Positions 1-6,388 of a stretch of DNA of 64,000 nucleotides are shown one piece after another. How positions within the stretch are numbered: the first letter of the stretch is position 1; every line of letters begins with the position of its first letter. This DNA is from a virus. The notes beneath the pieces were generated by a model. That model saw only the letters and a list, made by a program, of their open reading frames with translations, searched no databases and was not told the DNA's origin. The position numbers and the translations under genes are program-made. Location of the stretch: the IMG/VR virus record IMGVR_UViG_3300020462_000003, positions 1 to 64,000 of that record, one strand, 5' to 3'.

Positions 1-39
1 CGGAACCCCCCCCCCCCCTCATCCTGAAAGGAGACCTAG

Positions 40-369
40 ATGAGCGAACAACCGTTACCCCTTTACCTGGTCAACGACCTATTCCGTAACACCTTCCTAC
101 CGATTTTCGGGCGGGTAATGCTCACGCCAGGGGCTGCAGCACATCCTATGCGTGAAGCAGCTATCTCAGCTGTGCGTGTGTTCGATCAGTTCACCGAGGA
201 CAACGACCCGTATGGGGAGCACGACTTCGGTTCGTTCGAGATCGATCACCAACGGTTCTACTGGAAGATCGACTACTACGACCAGCACTACCGCAACGGA
301 TCGGAAGATCCAACCAACCCCCTTATCACCAGACGGCTGCTGACCATCATGCTGGCCGAGGAATACTGA
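40..369 (+). CDS. DUF3768 family protein
   Basis: The 109-residue protein matches the DUF3768 pattern I know: an N-terminal LVNDLFRNTF segment, a GRVMLTPG turn, then DNDPYGEHDFGSFE, a WKIDYYD stretch, a GSEDP motif and a C-terminal LTIMLAEEY. The family recurs in phages and plasmids of proteobacteria and has no known function. An AGGAG ribosome site lies just upstream of the ATG. The stop is three bases before the dNMP kinase start, so the two are probably co-transcribed. A run of 13 C residues lies upstream at the window edge. The family call is from memory of its motifs. Confidence 0.85.
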   Translation: MSEQPLPLYLVNDLFRNTFLPIFGRVMLTPGAAAHPMREAAISAVRVFDQFTEDNDPYGEHDFGSFEIDHQRFYWKIDYYDQHYRNGSEDPTNPLITRRLLTIMLAEEY

Positions 370-372
370 CCC

Positions 373-1071
373 ATGAAACTTATTGGCTTGATTGGCCGTG
401 CCCGTAGCGGCAAAGACACCGTGGCCGGTTACCTGGCCATGCAACACAAATTCACTCATGCCGCCTTTGCAGATCCTATGAAGGAGATGCTGGAAGTGGC
501 TTTCGGCAACATCAATTTCCGTGACGGTGACCGTGAACAGCCGATCGACTGGCTGGGCAAGTCACCTCGCCAACTCATGCAGACCCTTGCAACAGAGTGG
601 GGCCGTGACCTGGTTCATGAAGATCTGTGGACCATGCTCACCGAGCAGAAGGTCAAGAACGCCGTGGAGTTCAACCTTCCACTGGTGATCAGTGACGTTC
701 GTTTCCACAACGAAGCGGACATGATCCTCAAGCATGGTGGCGAGCTGTGGCATATCCAGCGTGACACTGCCGAGACGGTAAACGCTCACGTCAGTGAGCA
801 GTACTCCTGGGACACCTATCAGACCAAGACCCTCGACAACAACGGGTCTCTGGCTGAGCTGTTCCTTCAAGTCGAAGAAGCCTACCAAGGCGAGGCATTC
901 ACCCGGTTCATCGAGCAGGTGAAGGTCTTCTCTCAGGAAACCCAGCCCAAGCTCTGCCGGTGCGACCACAAGCTGCAAGGCACCGGAGCCGTGTTCTACC
1001 AATCCACCAAGCTCCTGCAGTGTTCCAACTGTCATGGCTGGCAGCAGGTGCGTAAACCCATCGAGGTGTGA
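373..1071 (+). CDS. deoxynucleoside monophosphate kinase with zinc-ribbon-like tail
   Basis: The protein has 232 residues and should phosphorylate dNMPs to dNDPs in the host cytoplasm, feeding phage DNA synthesis alongside the ThyX, NrdAB and dUTPase encoded elsewhere in the window. A P-loop GRARSGKDT is at residues 8-16, followed by a TxxAFADPMK-like segment and an LVISDVRF strand typical of phage T4 gp1-type kinases. Residues about 195-220 carry C195, C197, C217 and C220 in a zinc-ribbon-like arrangement beyond the usual kinase domain. That extension is unusual. The start is the ATG three bases after the DUF3768 stop. The kinase assignment is strong; the zinc binding is inference. Confidence 0.85.
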   Translation: MKLIGLIGRARSGKDTVAGYLAMQHKFTHAAFADPMKEMLEVAFGNINFRDGDREQPIDWLGKSPRQLMQTLATEWGRDLVHEDLWTMLTEQKVKNAVEFNLPLVISDVRFHNEADMILKHGGELWHIQRDTAETVNAHVSEQYSWDTYQTKTLDNNGSLAELFLQVEEAYQGEAFTRFIEQVKVFSQETQPKLCRCDHKLQGTGAVFYQSTKLLQCSNCHGWQQVRKPIEV

Positions 1072-1072
1072 G

Positions 1073-2155
1073 ATGACTGAGATTCAAGAGATGGCTCAGG
1101 CCATCCACGAAAAGCACAAGGCACTATGGCCATTGACTTGGGCGGTTGCTGATTTCATGGCCAAGCAACTGGCAGGGGATCAAGGCTACCTTATCGTCAA
1201 TCAGCTGACCCATGAGTTGATGGGGCTGAATACCGAGCCGGTAGAGCCAGCCCCGGAGCCTCGGGATAAGCGCGTCCGCCCCAGCTACCTAGACCAAGCG
1301 GTGATTGATCGCGTTGCTGAAAGCTCTGCCCGGCATCTGGAAGAGATCGGCCGAGGATTAGCCGAGCCAGCCCCGGCGCAGGATGAGGCGTTGGCAGATC
1401 GAATGCGCGCAGCCGGGATGATGACTATCGACGAGATGCTAAGCGGCGCCCCGCTCGACCGGTTCATGCGACACGCAGGCGTCCACGACCTAGCTACTTA
1501 TGGCCAGTGGCTTGACATGAAGTGCCGCGAGTTCCTGACCATGCAGGCTAAGCGCGACCTCAACAAAGACCCCGAAGACGCTATGTACGAATGGGTAATT
1601 GCTCATGCCGCAGTCTTCCAAGAAGCGCGGATTAACTTCAATGCAGCACGCCCCGCGCAGACCGAGCGGCAGCCTTCTGTTCGCATTACGCTGGTGGAGA
1701 ATGATCCACATGGCGGCACATACATCCGGCAATGGGACAACCTAGCTGGACTTGGCGCCGGTCTTCGCCTTCTCTACGCCGCCCCCATCGCGCAGACCGC
1801 CCCGCAATTTACATCTGCCGATGAGAGCGCCGTCCGCGAGTTGTTGGCCGTCTTGAACCGAGATGGCGGACAGCACCAAGACAGCGTCGGCCTTGCTCAA
1901 GCTGCGCAAGATGCCCTTGGGGAGGTAGACAGACTCCGACAGGCTCAGACCGAGCAGCAGCCGGAGCAGAGCGGGCTGTACACCTGCATCGGCAAGGGTG
2001 GTTCGTATGAACTGATCGGGCGGGCGACTACGGCTGGCGCACTCAAGGTGACAGGCCGTTTTGCGGATGAGGTGATCGTCTATCGCGACACCGAATCAAG
2101 CGCGCTCTACTGCCGAGAGCCGGGAGATTTCCGCCTGCGGATGGCTCGTTGCTAG
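1073..2155 (+). CDS. hypothetical modular accessory protein
   Basis: The 360-residue protein is not recognised as a whole. I chose the ATG one base after the dNMP kinase stop, which has no separate ribosome site and may be translationally coupled. It looks assembled from short modules common in Pseudomonas phage accessory proteins. These are a helical N-terminus, Pro/Glu/Ala linkers with repeated PAPE or AEPAPA, a middle segment ending in LLYAAP, and a C-terminal domain of about 55 residues that starts YTCIGKGGSYELIG and ends CREPGDF. The C-terminal domain resembles a small beta domain found at the ends of unrelated phage proteins. Function unknown. Confidence 0.7.
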   Translation: MTEIQEMAQAIHEKHKALWPLTWAVADFMAKQLAGDQGYLIVNQLTHELMGLNTEPVEPAPEPRDKRVRPSYLDQAVIDRVAESSARHLEEIGRGLAEPAPAQDEALADRMRAAGMMTIDEMLSGAPLDRFMRHAGVHDLATYGQWLDMKCREFLTMQAKRDLNKDPEDAMYEWVIAHAAVFQEARINFNAARPAQTERQPSVRITLVENDPHGGTYIRQWDNLAGLGAGLRLLYAAPIAQTAPQFTSADESAVRELLAVLNRDGGQHQDSVGLAQAAQDALGEVDRLRQAQTEQQPEQSGLYTCIGKGGSYELIGRATTAGALKVTGRFADEVIVYRDTESSALYCREPGDFRLRMARC

Positions 2156-2221
2156 CAAGCTCGGTGACACCGTTCAGATCCCCTCTGAACTGATTCAGTA
2201 ACACCCCACTCCCTTAACAAC

Positions 2222-2258
2222 ATCCTTGCATTCCCCTGGCTCGATCCAGGGGAAGGAT
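2222..2258 (+). promoter_or_regulatory. hairpin covering the excisionase ribosome binding site
   Basis: TTCCCCTGG (2231-2239) pairs perfectly with CCAGGGGAA (2246-2254) across a 6-nt loop. ATCC (2222-2225) can also pair with GGAT (2255-2258) past a bulge. The purine-rich stretch GGGGAAGGA, the only good ribosome site for the ATG at 2264, lies inside the 3' arm, so the folded mRNA should hide it. No T-run follows, so it is unlikely to be a terminator. Control of excisionase translation is inference. Confidence 0.5.
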
Positions 2259-2263
2259 TCGTC

Positions 2264-2614
2264 ATGTCCGTAGAAAAGCAGATCAAGGAACTACCAGAAT
2301 GGTATCCCGACAAGGTAACCGAGCAGCAGATGGCTGACATTCTGGGCACCACCAACCGCTCCCTGGAAGCCAGAAGAGCAAGGAATCAGATCCCTGAAGG
2401 GGTTTGGAACCGCATGAATGGCCGCATTTACTACAGCCGATCGAGGTTTGAATCATGGCAAGAAAGCCAATGGCACTGCCCACAGGAGTTGAACTCCACT
2501 ACGGTGCGCTCCGTATCCGATTCAGTTGGAATGGAAAACGCTGCTCCGAAACACTCGACTACCCCACGACGCAAGCGGGGATCACAGCTGCATCCCGTCT
2601 ACGCGATAAAGTAG
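2264..2614 (+). CDS. xis: excisionase-like DNA-binding protein
   Basis: The first 66 or so residues look like a DUF1233-type excisionase: a short N-terminus, a helix-turn-helix-like stretch (TEQQMADILGTTNRSLEARR), then the typical PEGVWNRMNGRIYYS wing and a SRFESWQES end. It should bend attachment-site DNA and steer the adjacent integrase towards excision. The reading frame continues for 50 more residues inside the integrase gene, overlapping it by 160 bases. That tail is low-complexity and probably unimportant. Gene order xis then int is standard for temperate phages but not for N4-like ones. The ribosome site lies within a hairpin. Confidence 0.7.
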   Translation: MSVEKQIKELPEWYPDKVTEQQMADILGTTNRSLEARRARNQIPEGVWNRMNGRIYYSRSRFESWQESQWHCPQELNSTTVRSVSDSVGMENAAPKHSTTPRRKRGSQLHPVYAIK

Positions 2615-3642
2615 TCCAGATGGCCAAGCACGGCACCCTCACCCCTGAGGCCTATGCCGAGCTGTTTCCCAACTCCACCAATGCCATGGCCGCTGTCAGC
2701 TACACCTTTGGCCAGTATGCCCAGGTCTGGCTCGACAGCCGTAACCTGGCTGCTGGCACACGGGTCAACTACCGGTCAGTGCTCAACCACTGGTGGATGA
2801 AGTACCTGGCCACAACACCCCTGCACGCTATGACCACGGCATTCATGCGTGAACTGGTGGTTCGTGTTCCCTGGACCACCGATGGCGTCAAAGCCAATGC
2901 GATGAACAAGCTGAGCACCATCCTGGAGTCAGCGGTGAGTGACAAACTGATCACTGAGAACCCTCTGGTGGATCTGGACATTCCTAGACCCAAGGAGAAG
3001 ACCATTGATCCCTTCACTCAGGTGGAGGCTGAGCTGATCATCGACAAGCTGTACGCCACTGAGCATTGGCCCAGCGAGATCTATGCAGCCTTCTTTGAGT
3101 TCACCTTCTTCACCGGTATGCGTCTAGGTGAAGTGGCTGCACTCAAGTGGGATTCAGTTGAGCTGGATAAGCGTCGTGTGCTGGTTCGCCGTACGGTTGC
3201 CCAGAAAGAAGTGGAAGACCGAACCAAGACCAAGAAGGATCGGTATGTGTTGCTCAATGACCGGGCCATTCATGCACTGGAGTTCGCCAAGGCTTATGCC
3301 GAACGGCGACTGAAAGGGACGGGCAAGCTCACCGAGTTTCCGTACTGCTTCCCACCCAGCAAGAAGTCCCAGTACATCCAACAGACCAGTGACCTGCACC
3401 ATCAGTGGCGACCTACCCTGAAGGCACTGGGTATTCGATACCGTCCTCCGTACAATGCGCGCCACACGTACGCAACCATGTGTTTGATGGCCGGGATGAC
3501 CCCTGCCTTCATCGCCAAACAGCTTGGCCACTCGTTACAAATTCTCCTCTCTCGATACGCTCGTTGGATCGAAGGGGAAGGTGATTGGAACGAAATGGGA
3601 AAATTGAAAATTGCCCCGAAATTGGCCCGAAGCGAAACCTAA
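2455..3642 (+). CDS. int: tyrosine recombinase integrase
   Basis: The 395-residue protein has the full architecture of a phage integrase. An N-terminal arm-binding domain (residues 1-75) with GVELHYGALRIRFSW is followed by a SAM-like core-binding domain (about 80-185) and a catalytic domain. Catalytic residues are visible: R223 in TGMRLGE, a lysine in the KTKKDRYV hairpin, R336-H337 in NARHTYAT, the LGHS motif, and the nucleophile Y368 in SRYARW. It should integrate and, with Xis, excise the phage genome. The frame looks intact. Its last codons contain two TTGCCCCGAA/TTGGCCCGAA repeats that recur downstream as possible arm sites. The start at 2455 is chosen for the arm domain. Confidence 0.95.
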   Translation: MARKPMALPTGVELHYGALRIRFSWNGKRCSETLDYPTTQAGITAASRLRDKVVQMAKHGTLTPEAYAELFPNSTNAMAAVSYTFGQYAQVWLDSRNLAAGTRVNYRSVLNHWWMKYLATTPLHAMTTAFMRELVVRVPWTTDGVKANAMNKLSTILESAVSDKLITENPLVDLDIPRPKEKTIDPFTQVEAELIIDKLYATEHWPSEIYAAFFEFTFFTGMRLGEVAALKWDSVELDKRRVLVRRTVAQKEVEDRTKTKKDRYVLLNDRAIHALEFAKAYAERRLKGTGKLTEFPYCFPPSKKSQYIQQTSDLHHQWRPTLKALGIRYRPPYNARHTYATMCLMAGMTPAFIAKQLGHSLQILLSRYARWIEGEGDWNEMGKLKIAPKLARSET

Positions 3643-3813
3643 CCCTCTGAAACCCGCGAGATAGAGCTTCTTGATTTCTACAGCTAACATCACCATGCAG
3701 TTCTAGGTGGGTTTTTTTGAGGTCTGTTGAACGTATTTACTGGGCTGCAGGCCCCTCAACAGCCCTCAAAAACACCCAATTGGCCCGAAAAGTGGCCCGA
3801 GATTTGGCCCGGA
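3611..3813. other. candidate attP region with integrase arm-type iterons
   Basis: Five near-identical decamers lie on both sides of a non-coding stretch just after int. They are TTGCCCCGAA (3611), TTGGCCCGAA (3622), TTGGCCCGAA (3780), GTGGCCCGAG (3792) and TTGGCCCGGA (3804). The last three have exactly 12-base spacing. Between the two clusters sits a long imperfect inverted repeat. Arm-type sites flanking a core directly behind int are typical of phage attachment sites. I cannot name the core crossover sequence or the host target, and I saw no tRNA 3' end here. Confidence 0.5.
3709..3777. repeat. 22-bp inverted repeat between int and the lysis genes
   Basis: The arm at 3709-3730 and the arm at 3756-3777 are reverse complements at 20 of 22 positions, separated by 25 bases. 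The loop itself can form GGGC/GCCC. It lies inside the candidate attP between the iteron clusters. It could be a recombinase-related structure or part of the transcriptional boundary between convergent int and lysis transcripts. Confidence 0.65.
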
Positions 3814-3824
3814 ATACACAAAGA

Positions 3825-3850
3825 AAAGCCCCGATATCCGGGGCTTTCTT
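3825..3850. terminator. bidirectional terminator between int and holin
   Basis: AAAGCCCCG (3825-3833) and CGGGGCTTT (3839-3847) form a perfect 9-bp stem with a 5-nt loop. T-rich sequence follows on the plus strand and A-rich sequence precedes it, so it can end both the integrase transcript and the convergent minus-strand tail/lysis transcript. Confidence 0.85.
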
Positions 3851-3883
3851 CTGTCAGTTTTACTCACAGGTTCCGCTCCTTGG

Positions 3884-4306
3884 TTACGCCACTCCTTTAC
3901 GCTTCTCGAAGGTTCTGGCACCGGCATAACCCAGGTAGCCAGCTGAGAAGGTCCACCACAGTTCCTCTGGCAAGGCAGCGAATCCTTTACCTACATTGGC
4001 GAAGAACAGATCCATACCCAAAGGGTTGAATACACCGATCACCGGAGCCACAACCGTCAGGCTCAGGATCACGAAGTAGAACACGTAGAGGAAGGACGGA
4101 CGTGCCCGGCTGGTCCATGGGTCAACACTGCTGGCTTCAGCGACGATGGCCGACATGCGCGTCTCCAGTTCCTTCAGCTCACCATTCTGCTGAAGCGACA
4201 AGAGATCCAGTTGAGCCTTGGCTTTCGCCTGAGGATCTGGAATCAACTTGTCGATCAGCTTGCTGCCTACCTCAAGCAGCGAAGGCACCACGGTGAGCAG
4301 GCTCAT
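3884..4306 (-). CDS. holin, three-transmembrane type
   Basis: This 140-residue protein resembles the GTA/3TM holin family. It has an amphipathic N-terminus with a DKLIPDPQAKAKAQ segment (about residues 18-33), a charged linker with DPWTSRARPS, then hydrophobic segments at about 72-92 (FLYVFYFVILSLTVVAPVIG) and near 115-130. It should form pores in the inner membrane that release the endolysin. Its start overlaps the endolysin stop by four bases, so the pair is translationally coupled. It is the last gene of the minus-strand tail/lysis unit. N4 carries its lysis genes in the late region, so this location is unusual. Confidence 0.8.
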   Translation of the reverse strand: MSLLTVVPSLLEVGSKLIDKLIPDPQAKAKAQLDLLSLQQNGELKELETRMSAIVAEASSVDPWTSRARPSFLYVFYFVILSLTVVAPVIGVFNPLGMDLFFANVGKGFAALPEELWWTFSAGYLGYAGARTFEKRKGVA

Positions 4307-4644
4307 TTGCAGCCCTCGTGTTCCAGGCTGAAGTGATTTCCGTCTGCAGAACTAAAACGTCCACCCCAGCAGCCACCCAGTGACTCCCAGTACTCACCTA
4401 GCTGGGTGTAGTCCTCGGTGGCAGTCAGGTACTTGCCATCCTTGAACAGGTTGAAGTCCACAGCAAGACGCTGCTTGTGAACACTCCGAGCAGCCCCATA
4501 AGCCTTCTTCTCCCCATGCTGGCCATGCAGACGTGGGTCTCGGTAGGCATCGCCAAAGGTCAGTTCATACCCATTCTGGTAGGCATACTCGATGAGCAAG
4601 CCAATCAGGCGTGTGAAGTGTCGTTGTTTGTTTCCTAGTGTCAT
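4303..4644 (-). CDS. endolysin, M15 (VanY-like) peptidase
   Basis: The protein is 113 residues long and a probable L,D-peptidase cutting peptidoglycan cross-bridges. The zinc-site pattern of the M15 family is visible: VHKQRLAVDFN (H and D ligands) and GNHFSLEHEG near the C-terminus, with the GGRFSSADGNHF loop common in phage lysins. There is no signal peptide or SAR anchor, so export should depend on the holin. N4 instead uses a SAR muramidase, so the lysis module has been replaced. The start overlaps the upstream gene stop (ATGA). Confidence 0.85.
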   Translation of the reverse strand: MTLGNKQRHFTRLIGLLIEYAYQNGYELTFGDAYRDPRLHGQHGEKKAYGAARSVHKQRLAVDFNLFKDGKYLTATEDYTQLGEYWESLGGCWGGRFSSADGNHFSLEHEGCK

Positions 4645-4901
4645 GACGTAAATCCTCTTACCAAGTGACTGCGAGTCCTTTCGCTTTCATAAGCCTGCTG
4701 ACAATGCCCTGGCTGCCAGAAGAACAATCGATTGATCCAGGTATGTGCAACCACCCAACGGCGTTTGGGTGACTGATCCAGTACCCCACAGCGGTAGGCA
4801 CGACTGGACAAGGTTTCGTCCGGTGTGCCTGCCAGCAGGGCATTGGCCAGTTGATCGATGGCGATCAGCACCGACAACCACCAGCTCACGCTTGCACCCA
4901 C
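4641..4901 (-). CDS. small membrane protein of the lysis cassette
   Basis: This 86-residue protein has an N-terminal hydrophobic segment (WWLSVLIAIDQLANALLAG, about residues 7-25) and a DETLSSRAYR motif that I recall from small proteins next to phage lysis genes. The C-terminal half is basic and aromatic. Role unknown; a lysis accessory or spanin-like part is possible, but no clear Rz/Rz1 pair is visible. It overlaps the endolysin start by four bases and the upstream gene by 16, consistent with one compact transcript. Two other open frames overlap here, but this one has the recognisable motif. Confidence 0.65.
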   Translation of the reverse strand: MGASVSWWLSVLIAIDQLANALLAGTPDETLSSRAYRCGVLDQSPKRRWVVAHTWINRLFFWQPGHCQQAYESERTRSHLVRGFTS

Positions 4902-5209
4902 AACATGGCTTGTTCGGCACCTGCCAACGACAAGGCCTCACCCAGTTCGGTAGCTGTTACCTGGATCACATCGTTGTTAGCCAATACCCAGGTAACCGTC
5001 TCGCTGGTTGAGGCCTGCAGACCTAGAATGGCGCGAGCCATTCGAGCCTGACTCACCTCATCGCCGTCGAAAGTATTACCTGCAGCAGTAGTGACTTTGA
5101 TCGCACTGACTGCCTCAGTCCGGTCAGACTTCCACTGTTGGCGAGCTGCGAGTACGTCCTCAGCTGCTTTGTCTTCCGCTGTTTTCAGCTGGCTCCAGTC
5201 GATACTCAT
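4886..5209 (-). CDS. tail-associated protein, DUF4376-like
   Basis: The 107-residue protein has a helical N-terminus (KTAEDKAAEDVLAARQQWKSDRTEAV), then TAAGNTFDGDEVSQARMARAI and a WVLANNDVIQVTATELGEAL segment. This order matches the DUF4376 domain found after tail-fibre genes, often at the end of fibre assembly proteins. It probably helps fibre folding or attachment. It follows the 115-residue gene with a four-base overlap. Confidence 0.7.
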   Translation of the reverse strand: MSIDWSQLKTAEDKAAEDVLAARQQWKSDRTEAVSAIKVTTAAGNTFDGDEVSQARMARAILGLQASTSETVTWVLANNDVIQVTATELGEALSLAGAEQAMLWVQA

Positions 5210-5553
5210 AAAACCTCCTCCGCTACTACGGGGTCTTCGATGACTTCGGGTTCCGGTTCCGGGTCGAACGGCAGCGGGATCGGCCCGTCAGCCGTGACGG
5301 TCAAAGGCTCAGGGAAAGCAACCGCCCGCGAGGGGTTCGGGCCATGCGGTAGGCGCAGCGTCAAATGCAGCTCGCCGTCAATGCGCGAGACGGGGCCAGT
5401 GATCCAGTCGGAGGCGATGGCCTCGGCTGGCAGCGTGGCGCCTTCCGGTAGCTGACTGAAGTCGAAAGTCTGACCGTTTAGGGTCAGCACGTCGCCGGCC
5501 AGGGAGGCTGTTAGTGTTTCGTCCAGGCGGACTGGGGATAGAGTGATGTGCAT
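5206..5553 (-). CDS. hypothetical tail-module protein
   Basis: This 115-residue protein of unknown function starts with a beta-rich segment (ITLSPVRLDETLTASLAGDVLTL) containing LNGQTFDFSQLPEG. It has a middle LHLTLRLPHGPNP and an acidic Pro/Glu-rich tail. Such small beta proteins recur next to tail fibre genes of Pseudomonas phages. It sits between two fibre-related genes and overlaps the downstream gene by four bases. Confidence 0.6.
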   Translation of the reverse strand: MHITLSPVRLDETLTASLAGDVLTLNGQTFDFSQLPEGATLPAEAIASDWITGPVSRIDGELHLTLRLPHGPNPSRAVAFPEPLTVTADGPIPLPFDPEPEPEVIEDPVVAEEVL

Positions 5554-5985
5554 TTAGAACCACCTCCCCTTCGCCATGTACGAAGGTTTTGCGCTGGCCG
5601 TTGATATCCCCGCGACAATCCAGACAACGCAGCCTGTGGCTGCTATGACTCCTCCTGTGCATGCCCAGCAGATCGCGCTCTGTGCGTCATCCGCTCCAGG
5701 AACTACCTCGGGGGCTGAGAGAAAAGGCGCAGGGAAAGTCATGACTACGGACGATGGGCTTTGATAGATCCCACCCATGCCTAAAGTCGTGGACAGCCTG
5801 CTCGCGCTAGTAAAGCTGCAAAGCTGCGTCCCATCCGCATACCGCACGTACTCCCCATTGGCATTGCTGCCGCGCTCGATGATCGCGCCAGTGGGCGTGC
5901 CACCGGATTGGGAGACGGTGCCGAGGATGTTATCCCGCATATACCCATTGGCTGGAAACTTCGCCAACTCACGTCCGTTACTCAT
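5554..5985 (-). CDS. tail fibre tip / receptor-binding-like protein
   Basis: This 143-residue protein begins FPANGYMRDNILGTVSQSGG, followed by GAIIERGSNANGEYVRYADGTQLC. The latter is the segment often seen at the C-terminal ends of phage fibres, where a GEY(V/I)R(Y/F)ADGTQ motif introduces the tip domain. A beta-rich tip follows, ending KGRWF. It encodes a free-standing tip rather than a fused one. Receptor binding is inference. It overlaps the downstream end of the neighbouring chaperone-like gene by eight bases. Confidence 0.6.
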   Translation of the reverse strand: MSNGRELAKFPANGYMRDNILGTVSQSGGTPTGAIIERGSNANGEYVRYADGTQLCSFTSASRLSTTLGMGGIYQSPSSVVMTFPAPFLSAPEVVPGADDAQSAICWACTGGVIAATGCVVWIVAGISTASAKPSYMAKGRWF

Positions 5986-6388
5986 AGATCACCTCGAACA
6001 CCGGCAGCTCTGCCAGGATCTCTTCAATAGTGGGTTGGGCACGTTCACCACTCTCTACCAGAGCTAGTTGGGTGTATCCGTAATCCCAAACCTGAGAACG
6101 CCAAGCACGGAATGCCCGGCCTTCAATCTGGAACTTAGGGACACTAGGTTCCTCGGCATAGGTCACGGCAGACTTGATATCGTCATAGCCGTAGGCCTTG
6201 GCCGTGGTGTCCATGTGGGATTGGATATCGGCCATGAAGTCTTCGGCAGTGAGGATACGCACCGGGTTAAGGTGTGCCTGGACCTCTGCATCCGTCATGC
6301 GAACTAGGTCAGGCTTGATGTAAGCGTCCTGGCTACCATCAGCTTCATAAGCGGAGACTTCGCCGGTTTCTGATTTGTAGTATTTCAT
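5978..6388 (-). CDS. tail fibre assembly-like protein
   Basis: The protein has 136 residues. The N-terminus MKYYKSETGEVSAYEADGSQ and the region IKPDLVRMTDAEVQAHLNP are typical of fibre assembly chaperones, which read as a linker plus a helical domain. The second half (about 50-136) has FRAWRSQVWDYG and PTIEEILAELP, similar to DUF-type chaperone tails. It should assist folding of the collar-domain fibre immediately upstream; their coding regions share one base at 6388. Function by context. Confidence 0.65.
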   Translation of the reverse strand: MKYYKSETGEVSAYEADGSQDAYIKPDLVRMTDAEVQAHLNPVRILTAEDFMADIQSHMDTTAKAYGYDDIKSAVTYAEEPSVPKFQIEGRAFRAWRSQVWDYGYTQLALVESGERAQPTIEEILAELPVFEVIYE

